Under the pieces are notes generated by a model that saw only the letters and a program-made list of their open reading frames with translations, searched no databases and was not told the DNA's origin. From assembly GCA_903851415.1 (NCBI GenBank), contig CAINOE010000124.1, forward strand, positions 62,001 through 126,000: a stretch of 64,000 bases of DNA, written 5' to 3'. Position 1 is the stretch's first letter, and every line of letters starts with the position of its first letter. Origin of the DNA: an uncultured Rhodopila sp. GTDB lineage: Bacteria; Pseudomonadota; Alphaproteobacteria; Acetobacterales; Acetobacteraceae. Positions 1 to 12,018 of this stretch are shown in pieces. Made by a program: the position numbers and the translations under genes.

Positions 1-831
1 CCCGACCGCGCGAATCGCGCCCCAATGGCCGCCCAGCCGCCGCCCGAGTTCGCGCATGAACCGCACGTTGTCCAACGCCATGATCGCCGCAACGTCCCTG
101 GTCCGCTCGGTCCAGACGATTGCCGAGACGTTCGGCGATCCGCCCGGCTCGGCATCCGCGCTCGGTCCCATCGGCAGCGCGGCGAACGGACCGGCGGGCA
201 GGAAGTGCTCCAGCGCCAGGTCGTGATGCGGCCGTTCATGCGCGATTGCGCAGACGATGCCGGTCTGGTGGTACGGAATCCGGGTCACGGGAATCCCGGC
301 CTGCTCCCGCAGCGGGGAGTTCCGTCCCTCGGCCCCGACGACCAACCGGCTCTGGATGACCGTGCCATCGTCCAGCCGGATAACGACGCCGTCGGCGGAC
401 CGCTCGACCCGGGCCCTGGCGGGCGCGAACAGATGCAGGCCCGGCTGCACCGGAAACCGCGCGTTCAGCGCCTTGCGCAGCGACCGCGCCTCGACCATCC
501 AGCCGAACGGGCGAGGTTCCTCGGCCGCCTCCCGGTGATCGAAATGCACATGCAGCCGCGAGGGCGGGCGGCCGACGCGGCCGTCGGTGACACGGATGTC
601 GCGGATCGGGTTGGGCGGAACATCGAGCACGTCCCACAGTCCGGCGTCGTCGAGCAGATCGCGCGACCCCGCGGCGATGGCGTATGCGCGGCCATCGAAG
701 GCCGGATTCTCCATTGGCGGCAGCGCGGCATAATCGATCACCGCGACACTGACTCCCGCGGCGGCCAAACGGCAGCCGAGCGTGCCGCCGACGGGACCGG
801 CACCCATGATACAGACCTGAACGGACAGCAT
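1..831 (-). CDS. FAD-dependent monooxygenase, UbiH/COQ6 family (partial, runs off window start)
   Basis: Minus-strand reading from ATG at 831: MLSVQVCIMGAGPVGGTLGCRLAAAGVSVAVIDY..., with GxGxxG FAD motif and later GAEGRNSPLREQAGI; no stop before the window edge. Confidence 0.8.
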   Translation of the reverse strand, partial: MLSVQVCIMGAGPVGGTLGCRLAAAGVSVAVIDYAALPPMENPAFDGRAYAIAAGSRDLLDDAGLWDVLDVPPNPIRDIRVTDGRVGRPPSRLHVHFDHREAAEEPRPFGWMVEARSLRKALNARFPVQPGLHLFAPARARVERSADGVVIRLDDGTVIQSRLVVGAEGRNSPLREQAGIPVTRIPYHQTGIVCAIAHERPHHDLALEHFLPAGPFAALPMGPSADAEPGGSPNVSAIVWTERTRDVAAIMALDNVRFMRELGRRLGGHWGAIRAVG

Positions 832-836
832 GCGAT

Positions 837-1346
837 TTACCCCGGCGGTTGTCCGGCGACCTGTTTGACCGGCTCATTCCAGGTGGAGGCCGGCGGCGGC
901 GGTCCGGCGCCCGGGTTCCACCGGCCGGACTTCTTCAGGGCGTCGGCGACTTCCTTGGGCATGTAGGTCTCGTCATGCTTTGCCAAGACCTCGTTGGCGC
1001 GGAATACGCCGTCCGGTTCGCGCGTGCCCATCACGATCACGCCCTGGCCCTCACGGAACAGGTCGGGCAGGATGCCTTTGTAGACCACGGGCACATCGGC
1101 AGACCCGTCGGTGACCTTGAACCGTACGCCGGCGGAACCGGTGGCCGAGGTCCGCTCGACGGTGCCCTGTTCGACCAGGCCGCCGAGGCGAAGCTGCCGG
1201 CCGAAATGCGGTTCCTTCGCCAGGTCGGTTGGCGAGACGAAATATACCAGGTTGTCGCTGAACGCGGTCAGCGTCAGCGCCGCCGCGGACCCGAGTCCGA
1301 CGCCGCAGGCCAGGATCACCAGCATCCGCTTGTGTTTGCGGGTCAT
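837..1346 (-). CDS. ccmE: Cytochrome c maturation protein CcmE (heme chaperone)
   Basis: 169 aa; MTRKHKRMLVILACGVGLGSAAALTLTAF..., FKVTDG...VPVVYKGILPDLFREGQGVIVMG, AKHDETYMP heme-binding motif. Confidence 0.95.
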   Translation of the reverse strand: MTRKHKRMLVILACGVGLGSAAALTLTAFSDNLVYFVSPTDLAKEPHFGRQLRLGGLVEQGTVERTSATGSAGVRFKVTDGSADVPVVYKGILPDLFREGQGVIVMGTREPDGVFRANEVLAKHDETYMPKEVADALKKSGRWNPGAGPPPPASTWNEPVKQVAGQPPG

Positions 1347-1489
1347 GCGTCGCCCCTGTTCCGGCGGGGGTCGATTGCATCCAGCCGGCGCCGGGCGCGG
1401 CGCGCGCGAAACACCGCATCGGTTGCCAGGATCAAAGGCGTGCCCAGCGCGATCACATAGGCAGCCACGATGAACGGCAGGTGGGTCAA
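1343..1489 (-). CDS. ccmD: Heme exporter protein CcmD
   Basis: Small ORF (TTG start) between ccmC and ccmE: THLPFIVAAYVIALGTPLILATDAVFRARRARRRLDAIDPRR; ATGA overlap with ccmE. Confidence 0.75.
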   Translation of the reverse strand: MTHLPFIVAAYVIALGTPLILATDAVFRARRARRRLDAIDPRRNRGDA

Positions 1490-2274
1490 GACAGCGCCTC
1501 CTGTTCCGACGCGGACGAGGCTTTAGCCATCAGCAGCCCGCGGATTCGCCGCTCCATCACCGCCGCCCGCGTGCGGGTCACCACGATCGCGGCGAACAGC
1601 AGGGTGAACCCGATGGCGGAGAACAGCAGCGGCCACAGCATGCTGGAGGCGATCGTCGGCGCTCCGGTCAGCCCGATGGAGGCCGGCTGATGCAGCGTGT
1701 TCCACCAGTCCACGCTAAACTTGATAATCGGCAAATTGATCACCCCGACCAGCGCCAGGATCGCTCCGGCGCGATAGCCGCGCGCCGGGTCGTCGAACGC
1801 CCGCACCAGCGCAATGTGGCCGAGGTAAAGCAGCAGCAGCACGAACACCGAGGTCAGCCGCGCATCCCAAACCCACCAGGCGCCCCATGTCGGCTTGCCC
1901 CAAAGGCTGCCGGTAGCCAGGCAAACCGCGGTAAACGCCGCCCCGACCGGCCCCAGTTCCACCGCCGCCAGATCGGCCAGCGGATGGCGCCAGACAAGAG
2001 AGATGAAGCTGCAGACCGCCAGCGAGAAATATCCCGCCGAGGCCAGCCAGGCGAAGGGAACATGCACATACATGATGCGCACGGTGTCGCCCTGTTGCCA
2101 GTCGGACGGTGCAAAGAACACGCCCCAGATCAGGGCGCCCGCGGTCAGCAGCACGCCGGGCCAGTACAGCCACGGCAGAACCCGCCCGGACAGCCGCAGA
2201 AACTGGCCGGGGTTGGCGAAGCGATGCAGCACATGCCCCGAACGGGGCGAGGCGGCGGATGAGCGAGCGTCCAC
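1486..2274 (-). CDS. ccmC: Heme ABC transporter permease CcmC
   Basis: 262 aa; MYVHVPFAWLA, WGKPTWGAWWVWDARLTSVFVLLLLYLG (tryptophan-rich WWD motif). Confidence 0.93.
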   Translation of the reverse strand: MDARSSAASPRSGHVLHRFANPGQFLRLSGRVLPWLYWPGVLLTAGALIWGVFFAPSDWQQGDTVRIMYVHVPFAWLASAGYFSLAVCSFISLVWRHPLADLAAVELGPVGAAFTAVCLATGSLWGKPTWGAWWVWDARLTSVFVLLLLYLGHIALVRAFDDPARGYRAGAILALVGVINLPIIKFSVDWWNTLHQPASIGLTGAPTIASSMLWPLLFSAIGFTLLFAAIVVTRTRAAVMERRIRGLLMAKASSASEQEALS

Positions 2275-2387
2275 GAATGTCCCTTACCCTATCGCTCCAG
2301 CTCACGAAAGCGCTGGCAACGCCATTGAACAAATCCCGCCGCCGGTGACAAGATCACGCCGCGGCGTTGCGCCGAACCGGAGGCTGG

Positions 2388-2804
2388 ATGACTGGCTATT
2401 GGTTGGTGAAGTCGGAGCCCGATGCGTTTTCATGGGATGATCAGGTTGCCAAACGCGTCGAACCCTGGACCGGTGTGCGGAACCATACGGCGAAGAACAA
2501 CCTGAAGGCCATGCAGGTGGGTGACCGGGCGTTCTTCTACCACTCCAACATCGGCAAGCAGATCGTCGGCATCGTCGAGGTGGTGCGGGAAGCCTATCCC
2601 GACCCGACCGCCGAAAGCGGCGACTGGGTGTGCGTCGATATGAAGGCCGTCCGGCCGTTGCCGAAACCGGTCACCCTGGCGGACATCAAGGCGGACCCCG
2701 GACTCGCGGACCTGCCGCTGGTGCGCCAATCCAGGCTGTCGGTGATGCCGATCTCCAAACCGCATTGGGACAGGCTATGCCGGATGGGCGGATGGAAGCT
2801 TTGA
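2388..2804 (+). CDS. EVE domain-containing protein
   Basis: MTGYWLVKSEPDAFSWDDQ...WTGVRNHTAKNNLKAMQVGDRAFFYHSN, typical EVE domain. Confidence 0.92.
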   Translation: MTGYWLVKSEPDAFSWDDQVAKRVEPWTGVRNHTAKNNLKAMQVGDRAFFYHSNIGKQIVGIVEVVREAYPDPTAESGDWVCVDMKAVRPLPKPVTLADIKADPGLADLPLVRQSRLSVMPISKPHWDRLCRMGGWKL

Positions 2805-2933
2805 TCCAGGGCAATTTGCGGGCGGGTCTGCCGGGTGTCCGCGGGGAAAGATGCATGGGGATTTCCCGGCGCCAGCGGATACCATCGCACCTCGTGCTGG
2901 CAGGTGGCTGCGATTGACGCTAGATTGTGCGTT

Positions 2934-3161
2934 ATGGACAGCGTCAACCCCGCTCAGGGCGATAGCCTCGACGCTCCCTCGGAAACCGAGGCCGATCGGC
3001 AGCATCGCCTCTCCCGCGAAGCCGAGGACATCGCCCGGGCGCGCGCTTCGATCGCTGCCGGCTACTTTGCGACCTCGGCCGAAGTGAATGCCTGGATCGA
3101 CAGCCTGGGCACCGGCAATCCATTGCCGGCGCCCTATCCGCACCATCCCCGGCCGCGTTGA
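2934..3161 (+). CDS. ParD-like/type II antitoxin candidate
   Basis: 75 aa small acidic protein; ...ARASIAAGYFATSAEVNAWIDSLGTGNPLPAPYP, directly upstream of a RelE/ParE-like ORF. Confidence 0.55.
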   Translation: MDSVNPAQGDSLDAPSETEADRQHRLSREAEDIARARASIAAGYFATSAEVNAWIDSLGTGNPLPAPYPHHPRPR

Positions 3162-3179
3162 CCTGACCCGCCATTCCGG

Positions 3180-3492
3180 GTGCCCCGTGAGCTGATATAC
3201 GCGCCCGAGGCGCTCGCCGATCTCGAGGCAGCTACCCGCTGGCTAACTCAGCCAGGATCCGGACCAAGGGCCTGGCGCAGGCTGGCCGCGATTCGGGACA
3301 GCATAGAGCGCCTGCGCGAGCATCCGTGGCTCTGGCCGATCGGCCGCCATACCGGTGTGCGCGAACTGCCCCTGCGAGGGAGGCTGCCGGGCGCTCTACG
3401 AGGTCGTCCCGGATACCGGACACGACGAAACTGCCGGCGACGTGTTGGTGCTGCGGGTCTACGGCCCGGGCCAGGACCGCAGACGCCTCTGA
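3180..3492 (+). pseudogene. RelE/ParE family toxin, frameshifted at a C4 run
   Basis: GTG start; MPRELIYAPEALADLEAATRWLTQPGSGPRAWRRLAAIRDSIERLREHPWLWPIGRHTGVRELP, then homology continues in the +1 frame from 3373: CEGGCRALYEVVPDTGHDETAGDVLVLRVYGPGQDRRRL*. Confidence 0.7.
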
Positions 3493-3744
3493 TCCCGCGC
3501 CTTCGCACCCACCGATTCGGCTCGCCCGGCCGCTTCCTGTCGGCGGACGGACGATTTATTATCTGCGCGACGCACGGTGCCGAGTTCACAATCAGTAGCG
3601 GAACGTGTATCTCGGGTCCGTGCAAGGGCGATCAATTGACATCGGTCAATGTGCTAATCCGCAATGGCGTGATTCATGTCCCGCCCGGCGTTTGAAAACG
3701 CCGCATAACCGGTGTGGCCACCAGGGAAGTAAGGAAACAGATCC

Positions 3745-5694
<1,950 letters not shown>

Positions 5695-6052
5695 GACCGG
5701 AAAGCGGGGAAGCGAGCGGCGCCGAACGGTTTGCGTGGCCCGCTCCCCGCGCTTTGGCTTACTCTTATAGCCATGGGGAGAGGCCTGTCATGACGGTGAG
5801 TGCGGGTAGTTTTGAGTCGGTTATCTCACCATATGAGAACGTGGTTCAAAATAATCACCACTCGGTCTAGTGGATCAGCCTTCCAACTTTTGATACATCT
5901 CGCGGGCGTGTTTCAGGCTGCTGCCAGTATTTCTCCCTGGCGCGTAAGTCTCGTTTACTCGATGATACTCTGACACGGGAGCGGGCAGCAGTCGCGCGCG
6001 GCCGTGTGCGCCTTGTTGCCATCGGCGGGGCGTTTTTGATGCACTGATTGAG

Positions 6053-7213
6053 GTGATGAGTATGACGGAGACGAGCCGGATCGTCCTGCGTTCGCCCAAC
6101 CGCGTATGGGCGGCCGCGGCGCTATGCGCCGTCATGGCCGCTCCGCTCGGCGCCGAAGCGCAAACCCCGGCGGAGCCGGCCGCCGTCCCGGTCTCGGTCG
6201 AGAAAATCACCCGGCAGGACGTGCCGATATGGCTGCGTGGCCTGGGCACCGTTCAGGCCAATTATTCGGTCCAGTTGCGGCCAAGGGTGGACGGCACGCT
6301 GACGGAAGTTCCTGTCAAGGAGGGGCAGGACGTCAAGCAGGGCGACCTGCTCGCCGTCATCGACCCGCGACCGTACAAGGCCATCCTCGACGCCGCGATC
6401 GCCAAGAAGCAGCAGGATCAGGCGCAGCTCGTGAACGCGCAGATGGATCTCGCGCGCTACGCCTCATTGGTCCGGCAGGATTTCGCCTCGCGCCAGCAGC
6501 TCGACACGCAGCAGGCGATGGTCAAGCAGTTCACCGCCGCCATCGCCGGGGATGACGCCCAGATCGAGACGGCGCAGCTCAATCTCAGCTTCTGCTACAT
6601 CACCGCCCCGTTCGACGGGCGGATCGGACTGCGCAATGTCGATCCGGGGAACGTCGTTCATTCGGCCGAACTGGCGCCGATCCTGTCCATGACCCAGGTC
6701 CAGCCGATCGCGGTTACCTTTACCCTGCCGCAGGATACGCTGCCGGCGATCACCCGGGCGATGGCGCAGCATCCGCTCGAGGTCGTCGTCTATGCCGGCG
6801 ACAACAAGACCGAGCTCGACCGCGGCGTTCTGCTGACCGCCGACAACAGCATCGACGCCACGACGGGCACGATCAAGCTGAAGGCGACCTTTGCCAACGC
6901 GCAGCGCGCGCTCTGGCCAGGCCAGTTCGTCAACGCAAGGCTTTTGCTGGGCACCGACACCAATGTCGCCGCCGTCCCGGCACCGGCCGTGCAGCACGGT
7001 CCAAATGGTCTGTTCGTCTATCAGCTGGGGCAGAACGACACCGTCACGGTCCAGCCGATTCAAGTCGCCCGGCAGGAAGGCGACGTCTATGTTGTCGCCA
7101 GCGGGCTGGACCCGGGAGCGACCGTCGTGACCGCCGGCCAATCCAGGCTGCAGGCCGGCACCCATGTCACGGTCCGGGAGGCTGCCGCCCAACAAGCCAA
7201 ATCAGGCAGCTAG
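6053..7213 (+). CDS. RND efflux periplasmic adaptor (MdtA/HlyD-type)
   Basis: 386 aa; signal peptide, VQLRPRVDGTLTEVPVKEGQDVKQGDLLAVIDPRPYKA, FCYITAPFDGRIGLRNVDPGN. Confidence 0.93.
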   Translation: MMSMTETSRIVLRSPNRVWAAAALCAVMAAPLGAEAQTPAEPAAVPVSVEKITRQDVPIWLRGLGTVQANYSVQLRPRVDGTLTEVPVKEGQDVKQGDLLAVIDPRPYKAILDAAIAKKQQDQAQLVNAQMDLARYASLVRQDFASRQQLDTQQAMVKQFTAAIAGDDAQIETAQLNLSFCYITAPFDGRIGLRNVDPGNVVHSAELAPILSMTQVQPIAVTFTLPQDTLPAITRAMAQHPLEVVVYAGDNKTELDRGVLLTADNSIDATTGTIKLKATFANAQRALWPGQFVNARLLLGTDTNVAAVPAPAVQHGPNGLFVYQLGQNDTVTVQPIQVARQEGDVYVVASGLDPGATVVTAGQSRLQAGTHVTVREAAAQQAKSGS

Positions 7214-7228
7214 GGGAACGCGCGCGCC

Positions 7229-10200
7229 ATGAGCATCTCCACTCCGTTCATCCGCCGGCCGGTCGCGACCTCGCTGCTGACCGCCGCCCTGGTGCTTGTC
7301 GGGCTGGCCGCCTACCCGTTCCTGCCGGTGGCGCCGCTGCCGCGCGTCGAGTTTCCCACCATCTCCGTCTCCGCCAGCTATCCCGGCGCCAGTCCGGAGA
7401 CGATGGCCAGCACCGTCGCGCAACCGCTGGAAAAACAGTTCGCGCAGATAGCCGGGTTGGCCCAGCTCACATCGGTCAGTGTGCTGGGCCAATCGCAGAT
7501 CACGCTGCAATTCGACCTGGAACGGGACATCGACGCCGCGGCCGGCGACGTGCAGGCGGCGATCAATGCCGCCAGCGGCCAGTTGCCGAAGGCGCTGCCC
7601 TCGGCCCCGACCTACCGGAAGATCAACCCGTCCGACTCGCCGATACTGATTCTGGCCGTGCAGTCGGATGAGGTGCCGCTGATCAATGTGGACGAATACG
7701 CCGACGTCGTGCTGTCGCAGCAATTGTCGCAGATCTCCGGCGTCTCCCAGGTGCTGATCGGCGGCGAGCAGAAGCGCGCGGTGCGCGTCCAGGTCGATCC
7801 GGCGAAGCTCGCGGCCATGGGCATGACCCTGGAGGATGTGCGCGGCGTGCTGGTCAACGCCACCGTCGATTCGCCGAAGGGCACGGTCGATACGCCGAAC
7901 CGGTCGTTCGCGGTCTACGACAACGACCAGTTGACCAAGGCGGCTGAATACGACGACGTCATTCTGGCCTGGCGCAACGGCGCTCCGGTGCGGGTGCGCG
8001 ACATCGGCCGCGCCGTCGACGGGCCGGAGAACCAGCTTCTGGCCGCCTGGCAGAACGGCAAGCGCGGCATCCTGCTGGTCGTGTTCAAGCAGCCCGGCGC
8101 CAACGTCATCGACACGGTGGAGAAGATCAAGGCCGCGCTGCCGCATCTGGAGGCGTCGATTCCGCCATCCATCCACGTCAACGTCATCATGGACCGGACG
8201 CTGACGATCCGCGCCTCGGTGGCCGACGTGCAGTTCACCCTGATCCTGTCCATCACCCTGGTGGTGATGGTCATCTTCCTGTTCCTGCGCAGCCTCTGGG
8301 CGACCATCATCCCTTCGATAACCGTGCCGGTGGCGCTGATCTGCACCTTCGCAGCGATGTACCTGCTGGGCTTCAGCGTGGACAATTTGTCGCTGATGGC
8401 ATTGACGATCGCCGTCGGCTTCGTCGTGGACGATGCCATCGTCATGCTGGAAAACATCTTCCGGCACATCGAGCACGGCATGGACCCGATGGAGGCCGCG
8501 CTGAAGGGCGCCGGCGAAATCGGCTTCACGATCGTGTCGATCAGCTTCTCCCTGGTCGCGGTGTTCATCCCGCTGTTGTTGATGGGCGGAATCGTCGGCC
8601 GCCTGTTCCGCGAGTTCGCGCTGACCATTACCATCGCGGTGCTGCTGTCGGCCTTCATCTCGTTGACGCTGACGCCGATGATGTGCTCGCGATTCCTGAA
8701 GCATCACACCGGCACGCACAACCTGGCTTACCGGATGGTCGAGGGCTTCTTCGAGTCGCTTGTCGGCGGGTATCGCCGCACCCTGGATATCGCGCTGAAG
8801 TTCAAGTTCATCACCCTGATGGTGTTCTTTGCGACGGTTTGCACCACCGGCTACCTGTATTACGTCATCCCCAAGGGGTTCTTTCCGGCGCAGGACACCG
8901 GCGTGGTATTTGGCACGACCGAAGGCGCGCAGGACATCTCGTTCGGTCAGATGTCGGAGATCCAGCGCAAACTGGACGAGATTGTCATGGCGGATCCGGA
9001 CACCGAGGGCTTCGGCGCCACGGTCGGTGCCGGCGTCGGCGGGCAGACCGGCAACAACGGCGTGATCTATATCGCGCTCAAGCCCTGGGACCAGCGTGTC
9101 GGCGGAACCGCGCAGCAGTATATCGCCCGGTTGCGGCCGAAATTCGCCGAGGTGTCAGGCGGAGCCGCGACCTTGCAGGCAGCACAGGACATACGCGTTG
9201 GCGGGCGGCGGACCAAGGCGGAGTTCCAATACACGTTGCAGGATGCCAACTTCGACGAGTTGTTTGAATGGGGTCCGAAAGTGCTGGCAAAGCTGCAGGC
9301 ACTGCCGATGCTGCGCGATGTCAGCACGGACCAGCAGACTGGTGGGACGACCGTCACCCTGACGATCGACCGCGACAAGGCAGCGCGGTTCGGCGTGCAG
9401 CCTCAGGTGATCGACGACACGATCTATGATGCGTTCGGCCAGCGGCAGGTCACGCAATATTTCAGCCAGGTGAACTCCTACCACCTGATCCTGGAAGTGA
9501 CGCCGGGCGCGGCGTCGGATGTGGAGACTCTGAACAATCTCTATGTCCACTCGAATACCGGGCAGACGGTGCCGCTCTCGGCCTTCGCTACGTGGTCCAC
9601 AGCGCCGGTTCAGCCGCTGTCGATCAGTCATCAGAGCCAGTTTCCCGCGGTGACGATCTCCTTCAACCTGGCGCGGGGCGCCGCGCTGGGTCAGGCGGTC
9701 GATGCGATCACTGCGGCGGTGCGGGACATCAACACGCCGCTGACGGTGCAAAGCTCGTTCCAGGGGACGGCGCAAGCGTTCCAGTCATCGCTCGCCAGCC
9801 AGCCCTACCTGATCGCCGCGGCTGTGATCACGGTCTATATTATCCTCGGCATCCTGTATGAGAGCTACATCCTGCCTCTGACGATCCTGTCGACCTTGCC
9901 GTCAGCCGGTGTCGGCGCGCTGCTCATGCTGATCCTGTTCCATTACGAACTGACCGTGATCGCGCTGATCGGCATCATCCTGCTGATCGGCATCGTCAAG
10001 AAGAACGGCATCATGATGGTGGATTTCGCCATCACGGCCGAGCGCCGCGATGGCGCGACGCCTCTGGCGGCGATCCGACAGGCCTGCCTGCTGCGGTTCC
10101 GGCCGATTTTCATGACGACGATGGCGGCGATGCTGGCGGGAATCCCGCTGATGGTCGGCAGCGGCGCCGGGTCCGAACTGCGCCGGCCGCTCGGGTTTGC

Positions 10201-10351
10201 CATGGTCGGCGGATTGGCGCTGAGTCAGATCCTGACGCTGTATACGACACCCGTAATCTATCTTTACCTGGACAAGCTACAGCATTGGCTGGCACCGCGG
10301 CGTGCCCGGATGCCGGCGCTGGCGGCGAAGATGGGGGTGGAGGCGGACTGA
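7229..10351 (+). CDS. RND efflux permease (MdtB/MdtC/AcrB family)
   Basis: 1040 aa; MSISTPFIRRPVATSLLTAALVLVGLAAYPFLPVAPLPRVEFPTI, AVGFVVDDAIVMLENIFRHIE, GIVKKNGIMMVDFA. Confidence 0.95.
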   Translation: MSISTPFIRRPVATSLLTAALVLVGLAAYPFLPVAPLPRVEFPTISVSASYPGASPETMASTVAQPLEKQFAQIAGLAQLTSVSVLGQSQITLQFDLERDIDAAAGDVQAAINAASGQLPKALPSAPTYRKINPSDSPILILAVQSDEVPLINVDEYADVVLSQQLSQISGVSQVLIGGEQKRAVRVQVDPAKLAAMGMTLEDVRGVLVNATVDSPKGTVDTPNRSFAVYDNDQLTKAAEYDDVILAWRNGAPVRVRDIGRAVDGPENQLLAAWQNGKRGILLVVFKQPGANVIDTVEKIKAALPHLEASIPPSIHVNVIMDRTLTIRASVADVQFTLILSITLVVMVIFLFLRSLWATIIPSITVPVALICTFAAMYLLGFSVDNLSLMALTIAVGFVVDDAIVMLENIFRHIEHGMDPMEAALKGAGEIGFTIVSISFSLVAVFIPLLLMGGIVGRLFREFALTITIAVLLSAFISLTLTPMMCSRFLKHHTGTHNLAYRMVEGFFESLVGGYRRTLDIALKFKFITLMVFFATVCTTGYLYYVIPKGFFPAQDTGVVFGTTEGAQDISFGQMSEIQRKLDEIVMADPDTEGFGATVGAGVGGQTGNNGVIYIALKPWDQRVGGTAQQYIARLRPKFAEVSGGAATLQAAQDIRVGGRRTKAEFQYTLQDANFDELFEWGPKVLAKLQALPMLRDVSTDQQTGGTTVTLTIDRDKAARFGVQPQVIDDTIYDAFGQRQVTQYFSQVNSYHLILEVTPGAASDVETLNNLYVHSNTGQTVPLSAFATWSTAPVQPLSISHQSQFPAVTISFNLARGAALGQAVDAITAAVRDINTPLTVQSSFQGTAQAFQSSLASQPYLIAAAVITVYIILGILYESYILPLTILSTLPSAGVGALLMLILFHYELTVIALIGIILLIGIVKKNGIMMVDFAITAERRDGATPLAAIRQACLLRFRPIFMTTMAAMLAGIPLMVGSGAGSELRRPLGFAMVGGLALSQILTLYTTPVIYLYLDKLQHWLAPRRARMPALAAKMGVEAD

Positions 10352-10533
10352 GGCCTGGTTCCCGCAGTACCGGCAGCCTGGCGGCCGCCCGCCTATCCGG
10401 TTACGCCGGCAGCCGAACCGCGGGCGGCTCGTTAACGCTCCTCACCGCGGTGCCGCGATAGAGACTTTGCGCATTGCAGCCGGTGATCCGCCTGTGAAGG
10501 GCGACCAACTCCAGTGGGCACGCCAGAGCATTT

Positions 10534-10682
10534 TCAGGCTGACTGGAATCGTGGCGAGGACCCTGTTCGTCATGGCCCGGCTTGTCCGGGCCACCTATCG
10601 CGGCAGGGTGCTGGCACAGGTGGCCCGGACAAGCCGGGCCATGACGGTGTGGCAGCGTCCGCCGCCTTTCCAGTCAGCCTGA
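10534..10682. repeat. Nested palindromic element (REP/MITE-like)
   Basis: Outer 15-bp perfect inverted repeat tcaggctgactggaa (10534-10548)/ttccagtcagcctga (10668-10682) enclosing an inner 29-bp perfect inverted repeat cgtcatggcccggcttgtccgggccacct (10568-10596)/aggtggcccggacaagccgggccatgacg (10618-10646). Confidence 0.85.
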
Positions 10683-10974
10683 ACACGCCCCAGCGAGCGA
10701 TCCGGACGCCCCGCAAGGTTGCGTCAGAGGAGTGTGAAGTCGTTCAGTCTTTGGAGGCCGCAACAAAATCGTGAAATCATGCCTGGCGGCTGCCGCTTGA
10801 CGTTTAAGTCAGGCTTGATAACTTGACCTGTAGTTGAACCGCTGTTGGGTATTTCTTTATTCAGTTGATATGCTGTTTCTCCCCAACAGCGGGTTCCGGA
10901 AAATCGCTTCCGCTTTTTGCGGAACAATCAGGCTTGGATTGGTTCCTCTCAAGAGTCATCGAGCATTTATCGCC

Positions 10975-11640
10975 ATGAGCAATACAGGCTCGCGCAACAA
11001 CGACGTTGACCTCGATTGCCTTGACGATTTTTTATTATCGGACCGCGTGTCTGCCAGTTGCATGGGCTTGTCCGATCTTGACGGATTTTTAACCGGCATC
11101 GCGGTGGGACCGGAGTTGATTCTGCCGTCGGAATGGATGCCCGTCATTTGGGGCAGTGACGCTCCGGAGTTCGCGAGCGTCGATGAAGCGATAAAAATCC
11201 TCGGGACGATCATGTCCCGCTACGTCGAGATCGTCGCGCGTCTTGACGCCGATCCCGACGGCTTCGACCCGGTGTTTTGGGAAGGACCGGAGGGCGGCGT
11301 GGTGGCAGACGACTGGGCTGCCGGATTTCTGGATGCGGTCAGGCTCCGAGCGGCGGCGTGGGAGCCGCTCGTGCTGCAACCGGCTTCCCGTGCTTTGCTC
11401 ATTCCGATGCTGCTTCTCGACACCGAGGACGACGATCGTCCGCCGCTCAGCGGGCACTCACTCGGGGAAAACGAAATGAATGAACCGGACGCCAGGATCT
11501 CTGAAATCATTCCCGCAAGCGTCCTTGGTATCCGCGCGTTTTGGCGAAAGCATGGTGTCGGCACGACAACGAGGGATGGACAGGCGAGAAGGGGATCGGG
11601 CACCCGTCCTCGGCGCAGGTCATGCGGGTCATTACGCTGA
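10975..11640 (+). CDS. UPF0149/YecA family protein
   Basis: LDDFLLSDRVSASCMGLSDLDGFLTGIAVGPELILPSEWMPVIWG...DDWAAGFLDAVRL. Confidence 0.75.
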   Translation: MSNTGSRNNDVDLDCLDDFLLSDRVSASCMGLSDLDGFLTGIAVGPELILPSEWMPVIWGSDAPEFASVDEAIKILGTIMSRYVEIVARLDADPDGFDPVFWEGPEGGVVADDWAAGFLDAVRLRAAAWEPLVLQPASRALLIPMLLLDTEDDDRPPLSGHSLGENEMNEPDARISEIIPASVLGIRAFWRKHGVGTTTRDGQARRGSGTRPRRRSCGSLR

Positions 11641-11920
11641 ACATCCGCACAGGCGGCGCTCGGCAAAGAGTGCAGTATGATTGCGATCATCTCTGTCCCG
11701 CGTGGTGCCCGCCGCCAAAGTATCCGAAGTATATTGCCGCACTTTGCGTCGCCAACGACAAACCCGGCGGCTACCGGGAAGATCAGGGACAGCGGGTCGC
11801 GACCCTCGCGTCTGCGATTTCGCATGGGTATTATCGCACGCACACGGGATTAAATCGCGAAATATGCGGCCGAAATCGGATTTGATGGTCGTATCGGACT
11901 GATAACGGTACCGTCCGGCG

Positions 11921-11954
11921 CGATATCGATATTCGCTGGTTACAATCGATATCG
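11921..11954. repeat. Inverted repeat/hairpin downstream of the NDH-2 gene
   Basis: cgatatcgat (11921-11930) ... atcgatatcg (11945-11954), 14-nt spacer. Confidence 0.55.
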
Positions 11955-12018
11955 GCCAAATGCAGCGCTATCAACCCGGCAATCCCCCGTTCATCCTAAA
12001 TCACCAGCACCCTGTCTT

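Noticed and set aside
5875-6249. 124-aa minus-strand ORF upstream of the efflux adaptor gene
   Set aside because: No recognisable family, overlaps the adaptor's start, low-complexity Ser/Ala/Arg composition.
7202-8719. 505-aa minus-strand ORF antisense to the RND permease
   Set aside because: Composition is His/Arg/Gln-rich, typical of reverse frames in high-GC DNA; the plus-strand RND permease is unambiguous. The same applies to 18443-20710, 33109-34716, 26401-27762, 28112-29548 and 58507-60000.
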